Of a stretch of DNA of 64,000 nucleotides, positions 9,976-19,981 are shown in pieces. The stretch's first letter is position 1. Every line of letters begins with the position of its first letter. The notes beneath the pieces were generated by a model. The model searched no databases. It was not told where the DNA came from and was given only the letters and a program-made list of their open reading frames with translations. Source of the DNA: Phymorhynchus buccinoides (lineage: Eukaryota > Mollusca > Gastropoda > Neogastropoda > Raphitomidae); the NCBI GenBank assembly GCA_017654935.2, contig CM065682.1, positions 35,881,441-35,945,440 of the forward strand. Reading direction: 5' to 3'. Position numbers and translations under genes: made by a program.

Positions 9976-10500
9976 TCTTACTAATAGATGAAAAATTTAT
10001 CCTTATAGGTGAAGCCGTGGGTAAAATCACTGGTGCTACCACGGGAGAGTGTGGAGCCCTTAAAGTGGGCCCCCCTATTCTACTGTACAGTGTGGAGCGT
10101 TTTTAAAAAAATTTTACAAGGCGAGATTAATTTATCTATATATGTACACCCGACATACTATTTATATTTAATTGTTTATTTCACGGCGAATATAATTTTT
10201 AATGGTGACAACCGATTTAAACGTTAAGATGGATAAGAATATCGATTGGGGAGTCTCCCGGCCTATTTTCTGTTAATGCTTCTTTTGAAGAACATCCTAG
10301 ATAAGGAGGCCCAGTCAGGGATTTACTTTTTATTTGAAACTTATTTTATAAATTTTATATAAAAAATAGAGGGCTAAAGTAAAATTAATTCTACATTTAT
10401 AATTTGGTAATAATTTAGAGTGAGGAAGCAAGTTTTTTGTTTATTTTGTTTTGACCTGCGCTACGAGTATTATTCATCATATAGTAATAAGCCAAGTGTC
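9976..10500. other. AT-rich stretch without recognisable content
   Basis: Nothing supportable on either strand. A 72-codon frame at 10009 has no recognisable sequence. A short TG run lies at 10506-10528. Confidence 0.6.
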
Positions 10501-10540
10501 CGTTTGTGTGTGTGTGTGTGTGTGTGAAACACAAAACGGG

Positions 10541-10910
10541 CCTTATAACTCCGCCGTTTTTCGACCGAATCGCTTCAAATTTGCTGTGAGCCCTAACGGG
10601 GTGATGGCAACGGCAACCGAGGTGGCAGTGTCATTTGCGCGGTTTCGGAAATGCGCGAAACGCGCATCCGCCGGCCTCTCGGCGCCCGTATCTCCGGCGT
10701 TTCTGGGCCAATTGCCTTCCAATTTGGCAGGTAGATGACCGTGGACGGTGACTATCGGTGTGCCAAACCGGAAGCGAATCGGTTCAGAAACGCACGCTAT
10801 ACGCCGCTTCACCTTTTCACGAATAACTCCGCTGTTTCTTAACCGATTCGCTTCCAATTTGCTGTCAGGCTTGCTATGCCTGGGGCAAAGCATGGCAGGA
10901 AATTTGAACA
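10541..10910. repeat. Three diverged copies of a CG-rich motif
   Basis: The pattern 'aactccgc.gtttcttgaccg.atcgcttc.aatttgctgt' occurs near 10548, 10690 and 10825. A related version opens each unit of the tandem duplication at 11414. Confidence 0.6.
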
Positions 10911-11413
10911 GCATCCGTTCATAAACGCGCACGATATACACCAATTTACAGTTTCGCTAACTAGACCAAACGGGATCTGTCCAAACGTGCTGTTATTAAA
11001 GGGGGGGGGGGGACTGCTGTGTGCATGAGACCATGGTTCACACGTGCTGGGGTGACGAGTAGGTCAGCGGAGCTGGTTATGGGTGGGGTAGGGGGTGGGT
11101 GGGTGGGCGGAGGGATGGGGGGGGGGGGGGGGCAGTGGAGATTACAAGGGGATGACACTACATGTATCTGTATTATTAAAAAATCGGGACTTTACTGGTT
11201 TAGCACTGCCTCTGGGCATTGCCTCCAGTATTGTTGCCACAATCTTTGTATTTACAAATGCCCCACATGCCGAAAGGCTGAACTAAGTTGGCTTTCAGTT
11301 CTTTTTTCTGTTTTTGTCCTTTGCCAATCTAGGATCGCAAAGGAGTAAGTTTTCATTCAGGTTTATTTCCTTTTTTTTTTGTTTGTTTGTTGTTCTTTTC
11401 TGTCTGTCCTAAG

Positions 11414-12028
11414 GATCTCCCGAACCGCTTGACCGAATCACTTCAAATTTTGTGTGGTGGTGTGTCCCTATGAGAGGAAGGCATCCGCATAAAACTTGTT
11501 GCCGCTCTGATCTTGACCTTGGCATATGACCTTGAAAACCCCAAATCGTTAAGGGGCCATAACTTCCACACCGCAGGTCTTGGAGTCATGAAACTTGGCA
11601 TGGAGGTACTTTCGCTTATGGCCGTTCTGATGATGGCGTACCGATGAAGGTCAACGTCAAGGTCAGGGAGATCGGTATGCCTTGAAAGTGGTATGGGTTC
11701 AATAATTGGGTTTTTCTGCCCCACGCATATCTTCCGAACCGCTTCACCGAATCGTTTCCAATTTTGTGTGGTGGCGTGTCACCATGAGAGGAAGGCATCC
11801 GCGCATAAATTATCGCTGTCGTGACCTTCACCTTGGCATATGACCTTGACAACCGAAAATATTTAAGGGGCTGTATCGTCCACACCGTTGGTCTCAGGGA
11901 CTTCAATCTTGGCATGTAGGTACTTTGGCATATGTTTGTTCTGATGATTGCATACTGATCAAGGTCAAGGTCAAGGTCATGGAGATCAGTAGCCCTTGAA
12001 AGTGGTAGGGGTCTAAAAATTGGGTTTT
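11414..12028. repeat. Tandem duplication, unit about 315 bp
   Basis: Unit 1 (11414-11728) and unit 2 (11729-12028) share long matches in the same order: 'gaggaaggcatccgc', 'cttggcatatgaccttga', 'aaggtcaaggtca' and 'ccttgaaagtggta'. Minus-strand frames through both units give similar peptides. The period is not a multiple of three and the frames differ, so coding is unlikely. Confidence 0.8.
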
Positions 12029-12130
12029 CAGCCACAAAAGTAAAAATATATTTCGCGGACCCGGCGAAACTGGTACTCAGCGTTACCGGTACTTGGCGTT
12101 ACCTGTGCTAGGCGTTACCAGTACGGGGCG

Positions 12131-12630
12131 GGTAAAGGTAAAGATGTGCCACCCCCCATCCATTTCTCGGTTAATTGTATTTTTCCGTTTTTGCCTTTCT
12201 TACCATACATTACCAGGGCTGGGTGTAAAAAAGTATGTATACTTATCTCATTACCCTGTATAAATAAAATTTCGTTCGTTGGTTCGTTCGTACATAAAGC
12301 TGCATTTTAGGAACATTTTTAGCTAATTACCTTTTTGGAATACTAACCCTAACCCTAACCCTACCCCTAAACCTAACCCTACCCCCCACTATGTACTGCA
12401 GTACACCGCGATTTGTCACAGTTGTGGTTCGTTGCGTTTTTCCGTCTTATACGGTGGGGGGTAGGGTTAGGTTTAGGGGTAGGGTTAGGGTTAGGGTTAG
12501 TATTCCAAAAAGGTTATTAGCTAAAAATGTTTCTAAAATACAGCTTTATGTATGGTAAGAAAGGCAATAACTGAAAAATACAATTAACCGAGATAGGTAG
12601 GGGAGGTGGCACATCTTGACCTTTACCCTA
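12131..12630. repeat. Foldback element with telomere-like repeats
   Basis: A large inverted repeat. The left arm ends at about 12388 with 'ctaaccctaaccctaaccct'. The right arm begins at 12455 with its reverse complement and runs out to 'ggtggcacatct' and 'gacctttaccct', mirroring 'gggtaaaggt' and 'agatgtgccacc' at 12131. The spacer is about 66 bp. The left arm is interrupted at about 12209-12293 by a short retroelement tail. Confidence 0.85.
12209..12293 (+). mobile_element. SINE/LINE 3' tail inserted in the foldback arm
   Basis: The 85-bp segment is absent from the opposite arm. It ends in 'aataaaatttcgttcgttgg' and a TTCG-type tail, and is flanked by TACAT on both sides. This fits a short retroposed 3' end. 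Confidence 0.6.
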
Positions 12631-12639
12631 AGTATGTAT

Positions 12640-13480
12640 AATTGAATAAAACGGTGTATGATTAGTTTAAAAAATTTGATAAAAATGGTTGGGTAAAATG
12701 GTGATGATTGGGTAAAATGGTGATGGGCTGCCAGTCCGCAAGAGTGTGTGTTTCGGGGGTGAGACTCACTGGCAGGAGGCAAAATAATTTCATTTTATTT
12801 TGAAATTTAAGGCTATTTGAGTGGCGTGTAAGATTCTTGGAATGTTGTCTGGCCCAGACCGAAACCCTCCCAATGATTAAAATTCAAGGGCTACAGGTTT
12901 AAAATTCAAAAATTTATTTTATTATCAAAAGCCAATGTTGGCCCTAAGATATTTTAAAATTAGTATATACAAATATTTGTTTTATCTATTTACAAAAATT
13001 TTGACGGTTATATTTACCGTCGAAGGACAAAGGCCCTTATTAATAAAATTGTAAAATGTCCTACCTGGGGAGAGAACTCTCTCCCCCAGGGACTTCCCTG
13101 ATCAAATGACAGGGGAGAGTATGTACATCACGGACAATAGTGTATATACATGTCTTCCTAAGAAGTTAAATAGGTTGTAGATTGCTCTGGGAACAGAAAA
13201 AAGAGTGGGGGGGGGGGGGGGGTTCGGAGGGTCTCAGCACACAATGTGGGGGCAGGGCAGTCGGGGGGAGCGATATGCAGGCCATATCTGTGTCAGCAGC
13301 CCCCAACAGACCCACTCCAACAAGGGGGAGACCAGCTCAACGAAGGGGGAAACATTAAAAAAAATTCCCAGAACGTATTCATAAATAATTTATTTTATTC
13401 TTTTGATTTATATAAGTTTAATATCATTTATCCAATTTTGAGTATTTTGCGTCTGTAAAGTGCAACCAGAAACCGGAAGG
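12640..13480. other. Non-coding, AT-rich with a poly-G run
   Basis: No coding signal on either strand. A short hairpin-like 'ggggagagaactctctcccc' lies at 13067-13086. Confidence 0.6.
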
Positions 13481-13495
13481 CTCCCCAGCCACCAT

Positions 13496-13712
13496 CTTAA
13501 CCTACTTTCAGAGTAGGAATTTTCATATTAAAAGTTGTGAAAGGCCAGCGCACCGGCATGACACTTACCTCAAAGAAGAAATGTTTAGAAGGATGCTATG
13601 GGGTTCTTAACCTACTTTCAAAGTAAAAAATTTCATGTTAAAAATTGTGAAAGGCCAGTATACTGGCACGACACGTATTACATGGGGAGTATTTTTTGAA
13701 GGATGTTGAGGG
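13496..13712. repeat. Two tandem 112-bp units
   Basis: 'cttaacctactttcaaagta' with 'ttgtgaaaggccag', 'ggca.gacac' and 'gaaggatg.t' occurs in the same order from 13496 and again from 13608. Confidence 0.8.
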
Positions 13713-13811
13713 GTTTGTCCAATATAATTGATGGGGGACCCTCGGTGGGGGGCATAGCATTTCTGGTGGACGAACAAAATTTATGATTTTCGAGGTGTAT
13801 GGAATTTGTAT

Positions 13812-13843
13812 ATCGCCGCCCGGAAATAATACAGTCGTAAGTC
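13812..13843 (+). repeat. Left terminal inverted repeat of the 6-kb transposon
   Basis: 32 nt, beginning ATCGCCGCCCGG and containing AATACAGTCGTAAGTC, exactly matched in reverse at 19800-19831. Confidence 0.95.
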
Positions 13844-14001
13844 GATTTTTTGCAATTTAGAGCTTTTTGGCATGGGGGTTGCGCACGTCAAGACGCACCT
13901 TGTGTCAAAGCGGTAAAGCCCTACTCCTAAAAATAGATGTGCAACAATCAAAATACTTTAGGTGTATCTGAACTAGGTGCATTCTTGGAAGAAAGAATAG
14001 T

Positions 14002-14197
14002 GTCGTATAATGAGTTCCACCACTTGTATTCTAACTTTCTCATTTTAAGCGGAAATACAAGTGTCGTAACTACAGTTACACCCATTGCATTGCATGTTGC
14101 ATGCAGAACTCATTGCCAGAGAGTGTTGTAAGTCAACTTACGTCTGTTTTTCATAAAGCAAAATTACAGATTTACATTTTTTGACATATCATACGAC
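14002..14197 (+). repeat. Left subterminal repeat array of the 6-kb transposon
   Basis: GTCGTA at 14002 and 14063, the palindrome GTAAGTCAACTTAC at 14128-14141, and TACGAC at 14192. All are variants of the motif in the terminal repeat. They are probably transposase-binding sites (inference). Confidence 0.7.
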
Positions 14198-14629
14198 TAT
14201 TGTTTTCTTAAATCACGTTTGTTTACTTCTAATTTTCACTGAAATATTGACCTCAGTCAAGAGCTTTTCTGATTGAATATCACAACGATATGTAAGTACC
14301 ATTTTCTTTTTTAAAAAAGTGATATCAAACTGGCAGCAATAGATCCAGTTGAGTATGACAGCTTAATGACGGCTTTAACGTTTGAATTGTTAGTAGATGT
14401 TGTGTTTATTTCGCTCAAATCAGCCACCATAATCTTAGGGTCTAAACATACAATAAAGTGCAACTTAGCCTTGATGGCTGACTGTGTCCGCTACCATCTC
14501 ACATGCAGTGTGGTATGGTGGCCCTGAAATGTAAAGTGTCATAAACCTAAGCTAGGACTTGATGAAGCGTGCACGTGTGTGTATGTGTGTGATGAAGAGT
14601 GAGAGAGACAGATAGACAGACAGAGAGAG

Positions 14630-14634
<5 letters not shown>

Positions 14635-14700
<66 letters not shown>

Positions 14701-14781
14701 ACGTGCGTGCGTGTGTGCGTGCGTGCGTGCATGCGTGTGTGTGTGTGCGTGTGTGTGTGCGTGCGCACATGTGTGTGTGCG

Positions 14782-14848
<67 letters not shown>
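14635..14848. repeat. TG dinucleotide microsatellite
   Basis: Two long TG runs separated by an interrupted stretch with GTGC and CGTG variants, located in the 5' non-coding part of the transposon. Confidence 0.97.
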
Positions 14849-14850
<2 letters not shown>

Positions 14851-15068
14851 ACGCAAGTATTCTAGTGGTTTAAAAAACAAATTATTGTAAGTTTCAATGT
14901 CATTGCTTTGATGCTGCATAAGATGTAGTTGCGACTCCTATTACTTTTGGAAATAGGTTCCAGACTTTGCTACCAATAGCCTGTAATGTAGGCAACCGCG
15001 CTTCACCATCAGAGAATAAGAAAGTTTTAAAATGTAGTTCTGTTTGTATTGCAGCCATTCACTGAACC

Positions 15069-17195
15069 ATGGTACTCCATGTTCGCGCAAGTTGTCATCA
15101 AGGTGACAGCACATTCGAGGGCCGGGGGAGACAGTGCACAGCTATGGCAATGAGAGCGCTGGCACACCACTGTTACAAGAACATATCTCTGTGGACGACT
15201 CACGACATGGACCGTATCCTGGAAGATGGGGACAGGCTCTACGTACAGGCAGCATCTACTCACGACGTTTCTTTGCTGTTTCCAAGTGAAGCCATACAGT
15301 TTGTCAAAATCGACAATGTTTCAATCAACATGAATGTTGAGGGGACCTGTAATGGCTTGCTTCGTGGCATCCATGCCTCACAGACTGGCGGATCTGGTGA
15401 CAAGGGCCCAAGTGATCTACGTAATGCGTTGGAACAGATACATGATGGGGTGTTTACATTTGGTGGCGTGTTTTCATCATATAGTGTTGCCCTGATCAGA
15501 GAGCGAAACTGTTTCTATGTTTTCGATTCCCATAGTAGGGATGATCAGGGCATGTCCTACCCAGATGGCAAGGCCTGTGTTACAAAACATGAAGGGGTGG
15601 ACAACTTGATCCATTTCATTCATCACTTGGCTATTTCCCTCAATCAATCAACTGACTGTTTATTTGATATAGTGAATGTGAGTGCCTCTGTGATGGTGAG
15701 AGAGAATGGTGAGAAAGAGAATGTCACTGCGCCTGGTTTAGACATCACTTCACAGCAAACCTATTCTGATGAGGATGACATACCACTTATCAGCTTGATA
15801 CGACACTATAACCCACTGACTTCTACTGAGAAGCACATAGACTCTGAATCAGACTCTGATGTCCCACTTGCCGAGCTCAAACGGTCTAGTTTCCTTCTGA
15901 GCACCCAAACTGAAGATTCATCACGTCTTCCAAACAATCCCCTGATCTGTGGCGACTCTGCGAACCCAAAAGAGTTTGACTTCCATTTCCAACATGCTGA
16001 AGCTGGACAATCTTCACTGCAGGGTACAGTAGGAACAGAAACTTTATCAAATATTCAAACTCATGCCCTGCCCTTTGGTAAAGATGACAACCTTGGTGAA
16101 TTTGATTTAATTTTTGATGTTCCACCTGATGATTCATTCCAAGACGACAGTGAATCTGAGACACCTTCGTACCTGAGTGATGACAATGAAGAGTACATTC
16201 CCTCAAAAGACGAAATTAAGAATTTAGAATGCTCATCGTCAGACTTCAGCTCTGATGAAAATGAAGCTGGTACAGTCGCAGCAGAACCTCCACCTTCAGC
16301 GCCTGCCTCAGCAACAGATGCACCCGAGGCAACAGAAAATGAAAACGAATTTCACAGTAATGTTGATGTTTCCTTTCAAGAAAGTGTTACAAGTGATATT
16401 TCCTTCGATTCACCCCTTGGAAATTCTACAGCACAAAGCCCATCTCCACGTCCAAGCCAAAGGAATGAGGCAAGACAATCTAGAAAAAGAATCCGAGATG
16501 TTGAAACCTGGAAAATCAATGTTAGAAAGCGTCTTAGAAATAGTGGAGAATCGTATTTGACAAGAGCTGGAAAAACAAAAAGAAAACGGGAACTAAAGTC
16601 AGGCTGTGGTGGCAACTGTCGAAACAAGTGCAGCACAAAAGTAACGGAAGACGAGAGAAGCCAGGTTTTTCACACCTTTTGGAAACTGGGGTCTTTACAA
16701 CGCCAGAGGGACTATTTATGCAAAGCAGTAAAAAAGGTCCCAAAGAAAACACGTGTGAACAAAGCAACTTCAAGAAGAAACTTTACATATGAGTATCATG
16801 TTCATGTTAACGGGAAAACCATAAAACTTTGTAAGAAAATGTTCCTGGACACTTTAGACATAAGTGAAAGACTGATCAACACAGCATTAAATAAACTGAC
16901 TTGTCTTGGGGCCTGTGATGCAGAAAGGAGGGGGAAACATGAAGAGAGAGGGAACTCAAAAAATGACGAGAAGAACAAAATCAGAGACCACATAAATACC
17001 TTCCCAAGAGTTGAAAGTCATTATTCAAGAAAAGATTCTAAAAGAGAATACCTTGAGAGTTCCCTTTCATTGCTAAAAATGTACGACATGTATGTGGAAA
17101 AGAGAAAGGCTGAAGGATGTACAACACCTGCCAGTGAAAGCACATTTCAAAATGTTTTCAATCGGGAATTCAACATAGGTTTCCACAACGCATGA
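15069..17195 (+). CDS. Transposon protein, N-terminal part: C76-like protease + DUF7869 N-region
   Basis: 708 residues. The first 230 resemble the UL36/C76 family of ubiquitin-directed cysteine proteases. Cys23 lies in 'GRGRQCTAMAM'. 'DRILEDGDRLY' is at about 48, and 'FDSHSRD' at 152-158 would supply the Asp/His. This is similarity judged by eye to a fold known from herpesvirus tegument proteins and some eukaryotic proteins. Residues 230-480 are acidic and low-complexity, probably disordered. From about 512, 'CGGNCRNKC' and 'FHTFWKLGSLQRQRDY', then 'KLCKKMFLDTLDIS' (about 590), match the N-terminal part typical of DUF7869 transposon-like proteins. 'ttgtattgcag' at 15044-15054 could be a splice acceptor, so an upstream exon is possible. 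The frame ends where the next begins. Confidence 0.8.
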   Translation: MVLHVRASCHQGDSTFEGRGRQCTAMAMRALAHHCYKNISLWTTHDMDRILEDGDRLYVQAASTHDVSLLFPSEAIQFVKIDNVSINMNVEGTCNGLLRGIHASQTGGSGDKGPSDLRNALEQIHDGVFTFGGVFSSYSVALIRERNCFYVFDSHSRDDQGMSYPDGKACVTKHEGVDNLIHFIHHLAISLNQSTDCLFDIVNVSASVMVRENGEKENVTAPGLDITSQQTYSDEDDIPLISLIRHYNPLTSTEKHIDSESDSDVPLAELKRSSFLLSTQTEDSSRLPNNPLICGDSANPKEFDFHFQHAEAGQSSLQGTVGTETLSNIQTHALPFGKDDNLGEFDLIFDVPPDDSFQDDSESETPSYLSDDNEEYIPSKDEIKNLECSSSDFSSDENEAGTVAAEPPPSAPASATDAPEATENENEFHSNVDVSFQESVTSDISFDSPLGNSTAQSPSPRPSQRNEARQSRKRIRDVETWKINVRKRLRNSGESYLTRAGKTKRKRELKSGCGGNCRNKCSTKVTEDERSQVFHTFWKLGSLQRQRDYLCKAVKKVPKKTRVNKATSRRNFTYEYHVHVNGKTIKLCKKMFLDTLDISERLINTALNKLTCLGACDAERRGKHEERGNSKNDEKNKIRDHINTFPRVESHYSRKDSKREYLESSLSLLKMYDMYVEKRKAEGCTTPASESTFQNVFNREFNIGFHNA

Positions 17196-18208
17196 AGGAT
17201 AGATGCGATCGCTGTGCAGCTTTTGAAAACAAAAGGGAAACAGAAACTGATGAGGCTGATGAAAGAGAGTACAAAGAACATATAAAACAGAGAGACGACA
17301 GCAGGGCATTTAAAAATAACGTTAAAGCCAGTCTAACAGACCATCAGACAGCTGCTGCTGTTTTCGACCTACAGGAGGTTTTACAAACCCCGTCAAGTGG
17401 AGAGTGTTGTCTTTATTATAAAAGAAAGCTCAACACCTATAACCTCACAGTGTATGACTACAGAAATAAACAGGGGTACTGCTTTGTATGGCCGGAGACT
17501 GAAGGTCTTCGGGGATCCAATGAGATTGCTTCCTGTGTGTACAAATATCTGGATCTCCTACTTAGGTCTGGAATAAAACACGTGACATTGTTCTCCGACA
17601 GCTGTGGGGGCCAGAATAGAAATAAGAACTTTTTAAGCATGATCTGGTATGCCCTTCACAAGTTCAAGTTCAACGAAATAGAGCATGTCTTTTTTGTCAG
17701 TGGCCATAGCCAAAACGAAGGGGACAGTATGCACTCCGTGATAGAAAGAACAAGCAGAAACAGTCCTGTGTATACACCTTGTCAGTGGGCGCAGCTAATG
17801 AGAACAGCAAAGCGTCAATCACCCAAGTACATTGTTGAAGAGGTAGACCGGTGTGACTTTCTTGATTTCAAACAAGTGGCGGGGATGCTGAAAAATGTCG
17901 AGTTGGACACTCAAAGGGACAAAATCAGATGGTTGAAAGTAAAACGATTCAAACTTTCCTCGCAAGAACCAAATGTTGTGAGCGTTTTCTACGACTACAC
18001 AGACGAATGCCGCAAGCTCAACCTGTTGACAAAATTGAGAACCATCCGGATCATCCCAGACCCTGCTGGCATTACAGTGAAACAAGTGTCTCAGAACCCG
18101 TATCCCATCACTGCTGTCAAATACGCAGACCTTGTCAGCCTCTGCGAAAAAAACATCATCCCACATTCGCACCACTCGTTCTATTTGTCTTTGCCGCATG
18201 CAACATAA
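17192..18208 (+). CDS. Transposon protein, C-terminal part: DUF7869-type catalytic region
   Basis: 338 residues in another frame, overlapping the preceding stop by 4 bp. It opens with 'KDRCDRCAAFENKR', whose paired cysteines normally continue directly from the 'FNIGFH' that ends the previous frame. The split is therefore best explained by a one-base indel, not by two genes. Family-typical blocks follow: 'VYDYRNKQGYCFVWPE', 'GLRGSNEIASC', 'LFSDSCGGQNRN' (about residue 133) and 'SGHSQNEGDSMHSVIER' (about 170). The Asp and Glu residues in these blocks are candidates for an RNase-H-fold DDE triad (inference). DUF7869 proteins are widespread in animal genomes and behave as transposon genes. No polyadenylation site could be fixed. 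A TG microsatellite follows at 18404. Confidence 0.8.
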   Translation: MKDRCDRCAAFENKRETETDEADEREYKEHIKQRDDSRAFKNNVKASLTDHQTAAAVFDLQEVLQTPSSGECCLYYKRKLNTYNLTVYDYRNKQGYCFVWPETEGLRGSNEIASCVYKYLDLLLRSGIKHVTLFSDSCGGQNRNKNFLSMIWYALHKFKFNEIEHVFFVSGHSQNEGDSMHSVIERTSRNSPVYTPCQWAQLMRTAKRQSPKYIVEEVDRCDFLDFKQVAGMLKNVELDTQRDKIRWLKVKRFKLSSQEPNVVSVFYDYTDECRKLNLLTKLRTIRIIPDPAGITVKQVSQNPYPITAVKYADLVSLCEKNIIPHSHHSFYLSLPHAT

Positions 18209-18403
18209 GCGACAGAACTTGATGAGAAATGAAGACTATGACAGACGCAGCTTGCCATCTTTCTTGTGGCAACTTTCAAAATCTTATGGAAACGTTGCCT
18301 TCAGTCCGACGTGTTAAAATTCCTAATACATTCTCTGTCTCCCACTGCCTACCCCCCCCCCCCCCCTCTCTCTCTCTCTCTCCCCCTATGTATACAAGCG
18401 CCT

Positions 18404-18580
<177 letters not shown>

Positions 18581-18619
18581 TGTCTGTGTATGTATTTGTG
18601 TGTGTGCGCTGACTACAGT

Positions 18620-19224
18620 GTATGTGTGTGCGTATTCTGTTGGGAATATACATATTAGTTTACGTGTTTCTTTCCTATTTTTGTTCTGTTACGAACTGGT
18701 CTAAATACAGTTTGACCTTCGTCAAGGATAGACGTTTCACTTTGCAAAATAATGCAAGAGACTTGCCAGTTTTTGTATTGAAAATGATAAACTGTTTTAT
18801 GTTTAAATCAAAGAACTTGAAGCTCAAGATATAATATTTTGTCTTGTTTTTCTCCTCAGTTGTTGATTACTTTTGCGTGTAAAGCGTTTCTATAAATGTT
18901 GTATATGAATAATAGAACTTTGATAAAGATGAGTTTCCGTTGATTATTGGTGATTGTTTTTCGTTGTGGCCTATAAGGTCCAAAACCGCTGAGGCTGAAA
19001 ATTGATTATAAAGCATCTTTACCAAATGAAAACTAAGTTTTGCTTATGCCTTGAAAAATAAAGTCTTTTTTCATTGCACCAGATCCCGTTTTCTTGTTTT
19101 TGTCAAATACAAATTGACTGAGGGGAAAACGTATATGTGCATGAGTGAGAAATTAAAATGTGGTTCACAAAAACCAATAATCATCAAAACAAACAAATCC
19201 ACACACAGTGAAATGAACTGTAAG

Positions 19225-19263
<39 letters not shown>

Positions 19264-19440
19264 TTTTATAATTATAATTACTTTATTCATGATATCTCTA
19301 TTCTTCACATGTTTCTAGTAACTGATTTCTCACAAAGATGTTGGTACGGGGACTATCACCACGACGATGATGATCCCATATCTACAGTTGAAACTAGTAA
19401 CACCTTAATAAAGAAAGGGGAAAAACCCCAGAGATTCGGA
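18620..19440. other. 3' non-coding part of the 6-kb transposon
   Basis: AT-rich with a CA run at 19229-19260 and AATAAA-type signals (for example 19057). No further gene is seen. Confidence 0.6.
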
Positions 19441-19470
19441 GAAAATGGTAAAATATTACTGAATGTAGGT

Positions 19471-19603
19471 GTCGTAACTAATACACAGTTGTATGATCGG
19501 CGAGGAATTCAGCTCTAAACGTATACAACAGTCGTAAGTTGACTTACTACAGTATTACTTTGTGCCCGTTTTGGAATGCAAAAGCCGAAACTTGACATAC
19601 GAC
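19471..19603 (+). repeat. Right subterminal repeat array of the 6-kb transposon
   Basis: GTCGTAAC at 19471, GTAAGTTGACTTAC at 19534-19547 and TACGAC at 19598. These lie about 360, 297 and 230 bp from the right end, mirroring the left-end sites at about 380, 313 and 250 bp. Confidence 0.7.
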
Positions 19604-19799
19604 TGTTTTATTTCCAGATTTTCAACAAAAACCGGGTACCCTTTAACATTTTCAGAGAAAACGTGTGTTTTCTTTAAAAAAACCGTTTCAGGTTTATTTG
19701 GTGATAAAAATGAAGATTGCGTGTGAAATTCTGGCACGAATAGCTTAAAAATGAGCGAAATAATTATATTTTTGCTTCTCCTGAAAAGTTGCAGTTTTT

Positions 19800-19831
19800 G
19801 ACTTACGACTGTATTATTTCCGGGCGGCGAT
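19800..19831 (-). repeat. Right terminal inverted repeat of the 6-kb transposon
   Basis: Exact 32-nt reverse complement of 13812-13843. Confidence 0.95.
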
Positions 19832-19981
19832 ATGTACTTCTGGGTTGTATGAGATGAAAGGACAAAGGGATCTTTGAAGAGGCAGGGCAGTTCTCTGGTT
19901 ATAATGTTGGTAAAGGTAAAAGTTACTAATAAAAAGTGGGGTGATTTAGGTGTTGTATTTCTTATTATAAGAAAGTTGTTA

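Noticed and set aside
10009..10227. A 72-codon plus-strand frame
   Set aside because: No recognisable content. The length is expected by chance.
12342..12510. A true chromosome end
   Set aside because: The TTAGGG-type arrays are short, degenerate, face each other and are surrounded by ordinary sequence.
14539..14919. Long frames of Cys-Val or His-Thr repeats
   Set aside because: These are translated TG/CA microsatellite. The same holds for 18402-18704, 44000-44336 and 49565-50562 (CT/GA).
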